From: Nymphaea colorata
Taxonomy: Eukaryota > Streptophyta > Magnoliopsida > Nymphaeales > Nymphaeaceae
Direction of reading: 5' to 3'
Assembly (NCBI RefSeq): GCF_008831285.2
Contig: NC_045142.1
Span: 6,498,608-6,562,607, forward strand
Length of the DNA: 64,000 nucleotides
In this document: positions 11,770 to 23,897 of the stretch, in pieces
How positions within the stretch are numbered: the stretch's first letter is position 1
Layout of the letters: each line of letters begins with the position of its first letter
The notes under the pieces: model-generated
Seen by the model: the letters and a program-made list of their open reading frames with translations, nothing else
What the model was told of the DNA's origin: nothing
The model's database searches: none
Program-made: the position numbers and the translations under genes

Positions 11770-12110
11770 AACTAAGATCTAGGATAACAAGACAGAAAAC
11801 TAATTTAATCACACACAAAATAAGATGTAAGCTTTCCTATGGAAGCAAACAAAATAAACCAAATACAGAAAAGAACGAGAGAAAGGGAAATGCCCAACGC
11901 ACAATCTCTTGGAGTGTGTGATTTGCCTGTCTCAAGAGTGTGGCTCGTCACTAGTGCTTTGGAACAAAAAAAAGTGACCTAGACCCCTTAAAACACAGCC
12001 GAAAACAGGTATAATTTGGACAGGATTTCCCCCTAGAGGCCCTTTCCACGAAGTAGCATAGCATGATTAGGGTCTTTTCTAACTCTAGCACAAGCTTTAA
12101 ATGAGTTTGG
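11360..12110 (-). repeat. Second copy of the 200-1000 repeat (family R downstream part)
   Basis: This aligns in the same orientation with about 200-1000. Shared landmarks are the CATTCTCAAT block, a GAGA run, TGTAATCTCCT, ACTAAGATCTAGG, AACTAATTTAATCACACAC, the AGTGTGGCT/AGTGCTTTGGAACAAAAA pair, and GCATAGCATG(A/G)TTAGGGT at the end. Divergence is substantial with many small indels. The TATA-bearing part is missing here. No coding sequence is supported. Confidence 0.65.
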
Positions 12111-12904
12111 CAATTCCGACCATTTGTGACAAATCAATGGAATGCATTTTGGGTCTCATGATAGCATTTCAATATATGTTGTCAAGAATTATGCTTCTGT
12201 ACCGATCAGTTGTTTGAGGATGTTCACACGTAGTTTATGTTTACGGCCTTTTCTCAAATTTGCAGTGGCAAGAGCTCAATCTTTGCGTGGTTCTTGGTGG
12301 GGATACTGCAAACAAGTGAATATATGTATGAGTAAGTGTTAGGAAATAAAAACTTTAGTGATTTTAAATATTTATAACTGATGAACAATGTTACTTGGAC
12401 AAGCTTCATCGTATACGTCATCTTCTGTAGCCTCATATGTTGATGGATATACTGTCGCTAGAAAGTCATCTAAAAAAAATAACATATTGTGACACAATAT
12501 TAGATTTAAAGCAAGTGTAGATGTATGAACAACATAAATGAATATTAGTATTAACAAATGTAGATTAACAGTGTCTTCTTTTAACAATGAAAAATAGTGG
12601 CATCATTTATCATGTAAAATAACAAAAAAAGGATATCATGTCAATCCATAGAGAAATATCTAACAATAGTAAACAATAATATATGTGTGAACCATACTGA
12701 CTATCTTTGGCAAAATGATTAACCACAAAGTATCATACATCCTGTGTAACCCAAGTCACAATATTATTCACATTATCAAGATTAGCAATTAACACGTTAT
12801 AGAGTGTAGATCGATATCACAATCATTATTATTGTCAACACTTCTCTTCCTAAAATGACAAACATATCTCTAGGTTTTAATTTACTAACATGTCAATCAT
12901 TTTC
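12111..12904. other. Spacer downstream of the CACTA transposase
   Basis: No independent gene is recognised. A minus-strand frame at 12,372-12,587 ends in an acidic stretch (EATEDDVYDEACPS) and could be the transposase C-terminal tail, but this is weak. Confidence 0.3.
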
Positions 12905-15280
12905 TATAAGCTCTTCTACAAAAAAAAAAACTTGTTGCACTTGTGATGTTATGGTGAAAGGTCCGTCTTTCATACATCTGAAGTTGATGTTGCTGCACGT
13001 GAATCCAAATTGCTTTGGTTTCATGTCACCCGTGTAAAATATTTACGTCACACCATTCATATTTGAATAGAACAAACTTCAAAGTCTTTGTATAAGTGAC
13101 CTCCATAATGTATGTGTCAAATCCATGGTATACAACTTCACTAATCACAAGATTCGTATCTCTTGAAATTGAGAAACTAGAGGTCAGTGCAATAATGAAT
13201 ATATCACTATTTTGGCACTTTATGTTGATTTCTTTGCCCTGTACATGAAATTTACCCATTAGATATGAAGCTCTTGTATTGCAATGCAATTTTTCTGAGA
13301 AGCTGAGACTATCACAAAATATCTTCTATTATTTGTTGACTTTGATGGTCACATTGTCGACCAATCTATCACATAAAAAATATGAATAAGAGATGCAACA
13401 TACAGTTTATTTGTAGAGCAAGTCAGTGGACTTTTACGATACCAACACAAGCGTGAACTTGAAACCAATAAATGTTGCTTTATGAACATGCTCAACACCG
13501 TGGGGGCCTATTAGTGCATTAAATCCTAACTAATTTCAGGTGATGCCTGAATAAATACATATAGGTTAAAGGGAACAATAAACCCACATAAAATAAATGA
13601 AATGAATATATCTAGCTGCCTAAAGGAATACTTATGCAAGATATCATTCCACTTCCATACGATTTAATAATATATACATATTCACCTGTTGGGGTTAAGG
13701 TGTCCAATAACTCTACCATGCTTAATAGACAGCCTACTTGAATTACAATAAATTCATCTTCTCAATTCACAATAACATTTTTGTTGTTTCTTTTGGGCCT
13801 ATTGGATCTTGTTTCAAAACTATGAAAATATGTTGAATAAAATGTCATGTACTGATCTATCAAATACCCTACTACAATAGAACCTTTTGATTTGCTCTTA
13901 TTACATATGTAATATTATGTTTCAATAGGTACCTACATAAAGATGGACCTAAATCTGTATCCACAAATAATGAGTGTGAGATAGTAGAATCACACATATA
14001 TCAATAGGATACATTTGACGATGTTGCACAAGCCCACCCAAATGAGCCTCATGAGCTAAATGGATCATGAAATATATCATGATGTCAAAAATGTTGGTGT
14101 GAATATCATCACATAATGTGATTGCTATTTGTTCTTCTATTTATAGCAATTCATTATTTGGTACAACCTTCAAATATAACTTTATAAAAAACTTGCACAG
14201 TTCAAGTAACTTAAAGTTGATCTTTTATTTTTGTAATGACCTATGTACCACCATCCATATTAAATGTACTAGGAGCAGTTGGTCCATGTATGTATATGGT
14301 TACTTCATACACATCCAAGATTGAGATTGTACATGACTAACAAAACTTGCCAGATATTGTTGATTGAGGTCATAGTTCCAAATGACTTAAACCCATTGCT
14401 AACTAAACCAAGTCCTGCATTTTGAGCATTTGCTGCAAAAGATGAGGTCATTTCATCAAATATTTTCTATGTCAATCCATCTATTGAGCATTGCAAAACT
14501 TTAGCTCCAACATGAGTTTCAAAATACCATGTCATCTGTACATCAACGTCTAACATTAAGAACATTCTCTTTAACCATTCTGTAATAAAAAAATAACACA
14601 GAGTTTTGATAAGCGTTTTTTCTTCTTTTCAAATACATTTGTAGTACATTCATCTAATGTGTCTTTCCATCATGATAATTTGTTGCATGTATGTTTTGTC
14701 CTAGATTTTCTTGTATAACATGAAATTAGTCAGGCACATAGCTATTGTTTTATTGTGAACTCTCAATCCTGTGATGATCTTCTTGGCCTCGTACAAGTCT
14801 TTGGTAAATGATTTCAGTAGAGAAAACTTCATACAATAGATTAAGTAACATACTGAGGGGCTTGTTGCTCCACCCACATAGAATCTTGATACGAAACAAG
14901 TGGTTTTAAAAAATTACTTTTTGTATGTCTACTACTGCAGCCTAGATAAAGTTCATGTTCTGTGTGTCTATTCAGTCTTTCATACATGTTGAAATGTTCT
15001 CCTTGTTTAATAACATGTTTGATAGGCCTAGCTAAAGCTGGTTCTTCTTTATGCATGTGACATCATCTAGCACTTTGTGCATGTCTTCAAAGTCTGTCGA
15101 TGGTTGGTTAACTTCCAGCAAAGGTGGCAAAACTAATTTCCCATGATAACGCCGCCAAATATATAACTAACTGAATCAATGACAAACAATATGATGTCAT
15201 GCATCAAACACATTTTGAGATCTAAAATTATTGCATTTCACACATGGACATCTCATTCATCTGTTGATAATAACTTTATT
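12905..15280 (-). pseudogene. CACTA (En/Spm) TNP2-type transposase pseudogene
   Basis: The minus strand carries, in the right order, scattered pieces of a CACTA transposase. A transposase-associated zinc-binding piece lies near 15,270-15,130 (RCPCVKCNNF, then IWRRYHGK). A Transposase_21-like piece lies near 14,585-14,365 (FDEMTSSFAANAQNAGLGLV, then NGFKSFGTM). A DUF4218-like piece lies near 14,099-13,790 (HLAHEAHLGGLVQHRQMYP, later KSKGSIVVGYL). A DUF4216-like piece lies at 13,289-12,905 (VVYHGFDTYIMEVTY, KFVLFKYEWCDVN, then in another frame KPKQFGFTCSNI and TSQVQQVF). Several frameshifts and stops separate them, so it is dead; some gaps may be introns. A CACTA terminus in the matching orientation lies at 17,931, but no partner terminus was found on the far side. 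Confidence 0.75.
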
Positions 15281-16560
15281 AGTGGTCACAAAATTAAATA
15301 AATTGTCCACACTGTTCAAATATTACAATATATCTTCTTTCCATGAACTAACCTCAATCATCCATATCATCATAGCTTTGATCTAAATAATCACGCACAG
15401 ATACATTGAGAGAAGCTATCTGTTTACAAAAGATCCAATACTAAGATAACCATAGATGCATTCATATAATAGACGTTCAAGAATATTATGATATGTAGGA
15501 AAGTCAATGAACTAAGCTAATCAGTTGCATGTAAATATAGGCATTCAAGTACTATTTCTAGCTCACACAAATCATTGAAGTAGGTGAACTACCAAACCAT
15601 TGACCGGTTGAAGTTTTGATTTTTCAAGTTCTATATTTAGATAGAGATGTCAGTATTCTATTTTCATGTTCTTCTTTCTTTGGATTTGCCTTGTTTTTTC
15701 TATATTCTAGCTAATATGTATGTACGTTGAAATATTTACATGATAATCAATTGATAGCTATAGTGATGCATAGAAAAAATATCATATGTATGCAGATGTA
15801 TGCACAGACACACGCAGACACCACACACACACACACACACAGAGCTGATAATTGGTACGATCTTAAAAATCACAATTCAGAAAGCACGTGTTCTCTCAGT
15901 TGCTTAAGGATTCTACTTCAAATTAGTGCTTGTATATTCATTCAGCCTCTAATGGTGGTTAATCTTAAAGAGAAGTTAGGCAATTCAGTTAGAAATATTT
16001 TAAGAAAAGTCAAGCCATAAACTTCAATTTTAGAGAGGTTAAGGGAATCTATTATATTATATGCGGCTGCTTGGAATTCACATATATGCTTCTCTGCCTG
16101 CTTGAGGTTAGATATCAGTCTAAGTCTAATATCGAGGACCATAATGATGGGGAAACAAGTATCTATGGACCATGTGCATATCATCAAAGAATAGCCACAA
16201 CTTTGAGCATGATATGGGCTTTTCACATCCTATTATCACTTTTCTGTTCCTGCTAAACCCTTTGTCAGCTCCTGAAGCTATATAACAGGTGATAGGCAGG
16301 CATATCTACGTACTTGTGTTTTTCATGACTACATGTTTTGTCTTGTGGGCAAAATTAACATCCCAAAAAATGTTATAGATTCGACCTGCTACATGGTTAT
16401 AGATTAGTATTGGAGATAGTAGAATGTCCTCATTGAGATGTGGTGAACTATGTGTGTGATCTTAAGACTGATTTTCACTAAATTTAAGGACAAATTAAAT
16501 GCGGTTAATCCTTGAAGCCCAATGCAAAATGTAGAGACACTTCTAGAGATAAAAAAGGGT
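15281..16560. other. Spacer with (CA)n; nothing recognised
   Basis: Contains a CA microsatellite at about 15,820-15,842. Short plus frames (15,727-16,020 and 16,071-16,256) lack recognisable motifs. If the terminus at 17,931 belongs to the transposase element, this would be its untranslated 5' region. Confidence 0.4.
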
Positions 16561-16934
16561 CCCTGTTTGTAGAACGTATCAAATCAAGTGAGGAGGAGGG
16601 AGGGTGTATCGAATGACTCATCCACATGTCATGTAGAAGGGCAGCGACCCAGATAGGTATGTAGAATCCTCCCTGTCTGATTTTTTAACTTCATTTCATA
16701 AGCTTCATTAGCTACTTGAGTAATTTATTTACTTAAAGAAAAATCTAAAGCTTGGATCATGTCCAAGGGAAAAAATGAAGAATACCACACTAAAATGGAG
16801 GAAACATAATGTGATCAAGGCACCCAAGTTCTTCAGGGTGCGCTGGGTGTGCTGTGATCACATACAATATAAAACAAAGGAAGAGCTTCCTCTATGAAAT
16901 GCTGAGTCGATGAGATGTAGAAAGTAGACGTCTA

Positions 16935-17060
16935 ATCCATCTCGAATCTATGGACGATGAGGCTTTCATGTTGCTCATCCATCTTGAATCTATGGACGAT
17001 GAGGCTTTCATGTTGCTCATCCATCTTGAATCTATGGACGATGAGGCTCTCATGTTCCCT
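16935..17060. repeat. 42-bp triplication, private to segment A
   Basis: Three head-to-tail copies begin at 16,935, 16,977 and 17,019 (ATCCATCT(C/T)GAATCTATGG...). Because 42 is divisible by three, the frames stay open and encode a repeated 14-residue unit. The related segments at 35.7, 46.1 and 52.2 kb have one copy only. Confidence 0.9.
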
Positions 17061-17889
17061 AACATCAGATCACCCATTAGTCAAACGAAAAGAGAGAGAG
17101 AGAGAGACTGAATCAAATGAAGATGAAGAAACCCTCGACTAAGCAATGGGTGAGCAATGGCATTCGATGATACATCCTAAGCATGCCTCAAAAACAACCC
17201 GCGGAAGTAGATGGAGCAGGGGGAATCGACGGAGATTTTGGGGATGAAGTAGCTGGAGAACCAGGAAGTGGACGGAGTGGGGCAGAGAGCGAACAGGAAA
17301 CGGGAAAGGGGTCTGGTTTGGGAAAATAAGGGCAACCTTTGATGCGAGAAGAATAACCGGTCAATTTCATCATTATCGACATCATGGCAGCAAATCAGTA
17401 AAGGTATCTATGTCGACAGCATGGAAATACCATCCATAGTAATCAGATCAATACTGACAGCCGAGAAATGCCGTTAGCAAAAAATCTGAATCCCTATTGA
17501 CGTCTCTAACATATGCCAAAGTAAATATGCCTGTACATAAGTAATGATCATACAAACAATGATGGGTAATTTGGAGGAATGTTAGTATTAATAATTAGAC
17601 AAACACTGACAGGTTCGATTGAATGTTCTAGTAATAATCGACAAAACACTGACGGGTCTGGCGGAATGCCAGAGGCATACAAATTAATACTGATGAGTGA
17701 TGACTCTCTCATCCGTTAGCACACGTGCAGTCTTAATTTATTGAAGTGTCCCTCCTCACTATCAGTAAACACGAAGCTTACTGTTAGTAAATACGAAGCT
17801 TTTCTAACGACCTCTTCTAGTCATCGGTAAAAATCTGGTTTACTGTCATATTGTCTGTCTCGTCAGTGAAATCTAACTTTTACTGACGG

Positions 17890-17931
17890 TTTACCTTCTT
17901 CTTGACAGCAAAAGTTGGATCTTTCGTAGTG
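17890..17931 (-). mobile_element. CACTA transposon terminus (orphan)
   Basis: Read on the minus strand the terminus is CACTACGAAAGATCCAACTT followed by TTACTGAC-type subterminal words, which recur between 17,400 and 17,930. The same end occurs at 36,073 and 47,015, there reading CACTACAAAAGATTCAAC. The sequence outside the terminus (CACACTCACTC...) is also shared by all copies, so the transposon was present before the segments were duplicated. The matching opposite end was not found in any copy. Confidence 0.65.
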
Positions 17932-19723
17932 CACACTCACTCTCTTTTCCCTCTATTATGTCCTCCCTTTCTCTCTTTACTTTTTGGAGAGATGTGTTGC
18001 TTATTTAAATGAATGTGGATCAACTTAAAGTAACCTATTTCCTTGTACTAGTTTAATAACAAAAATAAGGAGAAGCATCGGGGCAAATTAAGTGGTGGCG
18101 TAAAAGATTAATTAGAGCTCTTTTTTTTTTTTTATAAGAAGAGTTTTCTATGACCCAAGTCATGCTTTTTATGTTGATAGCGTACAAACTTAAAATTGTA
18201 TTATTTTGTTCAATATTAACCAAACTGAATGAGGCCTTTTGGGGGATTTCCAGCACAAGATGGTTGAAACGATCTCTATCCATGATAAGCCAGACTGGGT
18301 AATTAGACAAACTTGCTGCATACATTCTGTTGGAAGCCTATCAAATCTATATCAGGATTTGGCTGTGACTTGGATAAATGTGATGCATGAGAATTGATCT
18401 AATTTTTTGTAGGCAGTTTCAACTTTTAAGAGAAACTGTTTATACATAGCAAAATGGAATATCAAGAACCATTTCCTAGTTCGCAAATCCGCTTCTCCTT
18501 TCTATAAACATTAGAGTGTTAAAGCTTGCATTTGAATTCCGTTTAATCATACATGGCTACCAATGCATGCTGCTAAATTTCTTAAGTCTCGTGATTGGAT
18601 GATTATAAAATTGGTTTCGTCAAAACTCAATATCAATAAAAATGATATTTCCAAAATGGAGTGAATAATTATAAACGAGAAGCAACTAAACCAAAAATGT
18701 ATTTTTTATTTTTTTATTGTTGTGTTCACATTATTTGTCATTTTCTGGATTGACAAGTGCTCTCTAGTAGCTTGTAAGTTTAAGATATATTCTAAATCTC
18801 TATTGTGTTTGGTTTTGGGTAAATTTCTGTTTGAGATGAGAACTAAACCTAAATGCAAGAAGTGGAAGGGTTAGAACACTTAATTTCACTTTCAGCATAC
18901 ATGCACCGAAGCTGACAAGTTATGTTTTAGAACCAGAACCCATAAATTGCTTGTCCTAGACCAAAAATGACCAAAGTGCCGTTAAGTTTTAAAAGAGACC
19001 GATTAATATGGGAAAAAATGAAATGATGGGATGATTGTTACACAAAATAACTAAAAAACTCTCTTCTGTTCACCATCTTGACAACCGTCGCATTTCTCTA
19101 TGGTGGCAGTCTTTCATGTACAGTTTCTAATGTCAGTATGAATGTGTTGTTGAAGAGAGAGTTTCGTAGAAGAGTAAACTCATTCGATTTTGTACTCAAG
19201 ATCGTAGTCCTTTTTGTTTGCTTTGATCGTGAAAATAACATGTTGTGACTAGTTGAAAATCTGACTTTTTTAGTATTTAAAGTAAATATATGAGTGTGTT
19301 CATATGCTGAGAGACATTGAGTGTCGGCTTCAGTGTCCATAGTACAGCTTGTCTTGCCAGGGTTACATAAAGTTCAATCCAACAATGAAAAGGAAATAGG
19401 AAAGGGTCCCCACCAAAAAAAAAAGGAAAAATGTTCTGAACAATCACACTAATTATTAGAGACTTGAATGTGTGGTCTCAACATAAAAGAAAAGTTCCCT
19501 TTGCCAATGAACAACTAAAGAAGTTTTAAATATCCTTGAACTTGTTGAAGAGCTCTTTTGCCCTGCAGTTTTCTTCTCCATTTGAGGGCTATGCTCATCA
19601 TTAAAACATTTGAAACTGTTAAAAATTCTCATGAAACTATAAGGCAGTGTACTCACCCCAATTTTTTCTAAAAGATTATGATGTTTTATCCAAGTGTGAA
19701 ATTCAAATTTAGGCACAAGATTC

Positions 19724-19878
19724 AAATCCAAAATACAACTCTTAGATCCAAATTAAATCCAAAATACAACTTTCAGATCCAAACTAAATCCAAAATACAA
19801 CTCTTAGATCCAAATTAAATCCAAAATACAATTTTCAGATCCAAATTAAATCTAAAATACTACTTTTAGATCTAAAAC
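19724..19878. repeat. 31-bp tandem repeat, 5 copies
   Basis: Copies begin at 19,724, 19,755 and every 31 bases thereafter (AAATCCAAAATACAAC...AGATCCAAATT), with increasing divergence in the last copy. Located in the U3-like part of the LTR-like insertion. Confidence 0.9.
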
Positions 19879-19907
19879 CCAAGTTCAGATCCAAATTGAT
19901 CATTTAA

Positions 19908-20267
19908 GACCCATTTGCCCCTCCTTTTGGTAAAACGTTTCCTTTTAGAGGGTGATTTTAGTCTTTTTGAGTGGACAAGACCAATTTACCCTTCCTTTTG
20001 ACAAAAAAATCTCCTTTTAAAGGGTGATTTTAGTCTTTTGGGGTGGACAAGACCCATTTACCCTTCCTTTTGATCAAAAAACCTCCTTTTAGAGGGTAAA
20101 TTTAGTCTTTTTGGGTGGACAATACCTATTTGCCCTTCTTTTTGGTAAAAAAATCTCCTTTTAGAGGGTAATTTTCGTCTTTTTGGGTGGACAAGACCCA
20201 TTTGCCCTTCCTTTTGACCAAAAAAATCTCCTTTTAGAGGGTGATTTTAGTCTTTTTAAGTAAAAAA
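19908..20267. repeat. 72-bp tandem repeat, 5 copies
   Basis: Starts near 19,908, 19,979, 20,051, 20,123 and 20,195. Each copy holds GACCCATTTGCCC, CTTTTGG/GA, CTCCTTTTAGAGGGTGATTT and GTCTTTTTGGGTGGAC. The array ends about 35 bases before the TATA box, where enhancer-like repeats sit in many LTRs; that role is inference. Confidence 0.9.
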
Positions 20268-20300
20268 ATTCAAATTTAGGGTTTTGGTTCCAAAATCTTC

Positions 20301-20310
20301 TATAAATACC
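20301..20310 (+). promoter_or_regulatory. TATA box of family L LTR
   Basis: TATAAATACC, about 35 bases downstream of the 72-bp array and followed by a CT-rich leader rich in CTCTCTCTC. Its counterpart occurs on the minus strand at 5608-5617. Confidence 0.5.
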
Positions 20311-20589
20311 CTTCATTTTCATCTCTCTTGGATAAGATTGGCTTTTGGAAAAAACTCTAATGTATTCTCACTTGAAGACTTAGAGTTTCTCTTGAGCTCT
20401 CTCTCTCCTTCTTCCATTCTCCATTTTCCTCTCCAACTTAGAGCAAGCTACAACCCTCTTGGAGGCATCATCTTAGAGCTCTACTCAAAGGGGATCTTCA
20501 AGTGAAAGTGTTCATCTTCCGTAAGTCATTTCTCATTAGAGATATGTAACCATCATCCCTCTCATTTCTCTTTCATTTTCTCTTCTCAT

Positions 20590-21540
20590 CTTTATCTCCC
20601 TATGGCCAAAGGAGATAGCACTCAACCTCTTTTTAGAGACAAGAGGCTATGCTCAAGTGCACTGGGAGCAATGAGAAGATGAGATGATATTTTATTTTAT
20701 GATTAAATCATGTTCTTTTAAGCATTCTTATTGTTGTTGTTCTTTCTCTTCGTTAATATCTTTTTGCTCTTTTTTCTTTTCAATATATTCTTGTTGTTGT
20801 TGTTCTTTCCCTTCAAGAATATATTATTGTTGTTATTGTTATTTCCTTTCTTCAATATAGTCTTGTTCTTGTTATTTTTCTTTTCTCTCTTCATCCTCTT
20901 CTCATAGCCAAATAAGATAACACTCAATATCTTTTTAGAGACAAGAGGCTATGCTCAAGTGCATTGAGAACATGAAAAGATGAGAGGATCTTTCATTTTG
21001 ATGATTGAATCATGTTTCCTCTTTTATTGAATATAGCATTGACTTTCTTTCTTCGTTTTCTCATCTTCATCTTCCCATGGCCAAAGGAGATAGCACTCAA
21101 ACTCTTTTTAGAGACAATAGGCTATGCTCAAGTGCATTGGGAGTATGAAAAGATGAGAGGATCTTTCATTTCATGATTGAATCATGCTCTTTTTTATTAA
21201 ATATAGCATTGTTTTTCTTTCTACATTTTCTCCTCATCTTCATCTCCCCATGGATAAAGGAGGTAGCACTCAATCTTTTTTTAGAGACAAGAGGCTATGC
21301 TCAAGTGCACCGGGAGCATGGAAAGATGAGATGATCTTTCATTTTAATCATGTTCTTTCTTTTCATGAATACATTCTTGTTGTTCTTTTGCTTCCTCTTA
21401 TTTTCCTTTATTTCTTATTTCCCCATGGCCAAAGGAGATAGCTCTCAATCTCTATTTTAGAGTCAAGAGGCTATACTCAAGTGCACCGGAAATATGAGAA
21501 TATGAGGTGACATATCATTTCATAGTTACGTTATGTTCTC
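20590..21540. repeat. ~174-bp tandem repeat, 5 copies
   Basis: The landmark CAAAGGAGATAGCACTCAA (or variant) recurs near 20,606, 20,909, 21,080, 21,255 and 21,428, each followed by TTTTTAGAGACAAGAGGCTATG, GCTCAAGTGCA, an AAGATGAGATGAT word and ATCATGTTCTTTT. Spacings are 303, 171, 175 and 173 bases; the 303 gap holds extra CTTGTTGTTGTT-type simple sequence. Open frames here are by-products of the repeat. Confidence 0.85.
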
Positions 21541-23168
21541 CCTCCTAATTGAACCTTGCACTTTCCGTCATCCTCTTTCTCTCTTTCCTTCCTTGAATGT
21601 TGTTTATATATTATCTATGCATAGTTGCTTGGTTTTATACTTATATGTGAATGTATGGTGGGAATGAGAGTGTGGTTTGAGGATTTTTTATTTTCATATT
21701 AATTTTTGAGGTTGGGACTTGTCCAACCCGGGATAAACCCTCACGAAAATGTACATGTTAATATGCATTTGCATGTCATTTTGCGCTAGTTTCCTTCTTA
21801 ATCATCCCATTAGGAACCCCTAACAAGTACCTCATTATGTTGCTTATTTTCTTTCATACTCAACGGTGGAAAAAATATATCCCTTACAACAAACTAAATA
21901 ATAACATTCTATGCTTATATAAATCATATTTTCCAAAACATTTTCAAAAAGAACATTTTAACATGGCCTTAGGGACTTAGCTTAGACTCTTACATGAGTC
22001 CAAACTCCCCTCTGGCCCATATTAAACTTGAAGTTGGTAATTTTAAATTGTTCCTTGATTTCTAATCTTGTGAAGGTATGGATGTATACACATGTTATAT
22101 ACATCTATGCCAACATGATGACACCCCATCTTTCTCTCTCTATGCTTTCACTTTCCATTTTATAAATTTTCATATGTGCATGAATACGTATGTACATGTG
22201 CACTATTTCCTCTCTTTCAAATATTTATTCCTCTTTTCAAGACAAATATCTTCTCTTATAAAATTTTTCATACCCATATATACGTATGATATTTTTTCTT
22301 TTCCTCTAAAATCTCTCTTTCTCTTCGAATCAATACATCTTTTTCTCTTAAGCTTTCATATATGTGTATATGTTATGGTATGTACATATGTATGCATGTC
22401 TTTCTCTATCTCTCTCTCTTTCTTTTCATAAGAGTGTTTTGTCTCTTGTATTCTTTTTAACATTCTCCTCTCACGAACTTTCTATTTACCAACTTCATTA
22501 AGACCACAAACCAAGTAATGACCCAATATTGGAATCATGCTTGATGGTCTACAATCCCTATTCATTTTCAAAAACTTTTCCTTCTTATATACAATAATTA
22601 TAACAACGAAATCTTAGATGTATGTTGTGGTAGGAATGACTTTAGATGAATGTTGTGGTAGGAATGTTTTACATTCTTTCAACCATATAGGATAAATGCA
22701 TCCATGCATTTTCACCCACTTTATTTCACTTATGATCACAAGCACCTCTCCAAAAGAACTTAAGCAAGAAGGGATGGAGCTCTAGCTAGGTGGTAACTGA
22801 ATTAGAGCAAAATCTCAAACTTACTTAACGTCTTAAGAGAACACTAAAGTGATTTCAAAATGATTTCACAAGTTTTTCAAATGATATTTACTAGTTCCAC
22901 TTTTTCCTCAAAACATTTCACATTTTCAAGCAACTCTTCAAGAACCTTTTCAAAAGTTTGAAACTTCAAACTTTCAATATTTTCTACACCGCATATAGAA
23001 TAAAAAAGATGTTTAAGTTAAAATGAAATGCATCAATGATAAAACATAGCCCTTGGGTTGATTACCCCCCGGTAAAGGTGCCGGGAATGGTCGATCCTCG
23101 TACTGACGGGCAAGTCCCTTTCTTTCCTCTTTCAAAACAAAAACCTCATTTTTCTGGAGCACTCAAAA
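21541..23168. other. Inner part of the LTR-like insertion, no coding
   Basis: CT-rich and AT-rich sequence without recognisable proteins. The region 22,530-22,590 matches 3,830-3,900 in reverse complement, supporting one family. A GC-richer island near 23,055-23,120 (GATTACCCCCCGGTAAAGGT) stands out from its surroundings but is unexplained. Confidence 0.45.
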
Positions 23169-23226
23169 ACCAATGAAAATTTTGGGATGCAAATAGGACC
23201 AATGAAAATTTTGGGATACAAATAGG
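23169..23226. repeat. 29-bp tandem duplication at the insertion's right end
   Basis: ACCAATGAAAATTTTGGGAT(G/A)CAAATAGG occurs at 23,169-23,197 and 23,198-23,226, one base different. It overlaps the right target-site copy and blurs the exact element end. Confidence 0.85.
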
Positions 23227-23897
23227 CAGCATTGCTATTTGCTTGGAAGACCATTCTGATACGGCCATCATAGCCTTCCTAGATGTAATGGAGGTAGCAA
23301 GACACAGTCAGAAAAAGGCAGATCTCTTTAGTATATCTGGCGAACTTGTCTCTCTCTTGCTGCAATCAAGAAGATAAGAGTGTTAATTGGTGCATTTGGT
23401 ATTTTGTACCACCCACATAGAATAAGAAAATTTTGGTTACCTGCTGGAATCATAATTTCATGTAATGCGGAAACAATTCAGGTCTTCCAGCATGTATGCT
23501 TGGAAACTCAGAGAGTGAAAATATAATGTCTAGTAATGGTTATAAATTAACTTGTAATAAAGAGGTTTCCTCAGTAATTTTCTTTTTCTTTTTTCATTTC
23601 CTTCTTTTTTTGGAGTTTTATTGGGAGGAAACTACCAGATTGAGTGACTTTTTTGGCTGGCGCGGGGCATAAAATTTCCCCAAGTCCAATATTCAAGTAC
23701 TGCTCCTATGGCCTTGATATGCAAAGGCTTTAGTAAAGGGAGGTATTACTAAGGTTTGAAAGAATGACTGGCCCCTTACCAACCACTAGCCCAACACATC
23801 ATTCTGGGCAGGTCTGCTCAGTGCTCTGGTTCGGACTTGGGATCATATTTTACATCTCATCCTAGCGTTGATTCTTAGTGTCTCGCTGTAGAATGAT

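Larger units (their letters stand above)
16571..19647. repeat. Segment A, left part (segmental duplication)
   Basis: Starts near AGAACGTATCAAATCAAGTGAG. The first 0.9 kb matches 45,818-46,631 and 51,919-52,728. About 17,480-18,110 also matches 46,632-47,194, and 16,880-18,600 partly matches 35,677-36,757. From 18,490 to 19,647 it matches 52,745-53,880. Landmarks include a short GAGAGA run after CAAACGAAAAG, a CACTA-type terminus, the GATAGCGTA...TTAAAATTGTATTATTTTG block and the AATATCAAGAACCATTTCC block. No protein-coding gene is recognised. Confidence 0.85.
19648..23224 (+). mobile_element. Solo-LTR-like insertion of family L, 3.58 kb
   Basis: Present in segment A, absent at the equivalent place in D, and flanked by a 5-6 bp direct repeat. 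It starts TGTACTCACCCCAATTT, an LTR-like beginning shared with the minus-strand remnant ending at 6778. A U3-like part holds two tandem arrays (31 bp x5, 72 bp x5). A TATA box (TATAAATACC, 20,301) is followed by a CT-rich leader, then a ~174-bp tandem array. No gag, protease, RT or integrase is readable, so I interpret it as a large solo LTR, probably of a Gypsy-type element; the superfamily is inference. The right end is unusual, a 29-bp duplication ending ...ACAAAT where CA would be expected. Confidence 0.65.
19642..23230. repeat. Target-site duplication around the 3.58-kb insertion
   Basis: AGGCAG occurs at 19,642-19,647 and 23,225-23,230. The homologous empty site in segment D (about 53,878) has a single AGGCAG followed by the same CATTGCTATT. 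Depending on where the element ends, the true duplication is 5 or 6 bp. Confidence 0.75.

Noticed and set aside
20718-20927. Asn/Lys-rich minus frame
   Set aside because: Low-complexity TTGTTGTT-type repeats inside the ~174-bp array of the LTR-like insertion.
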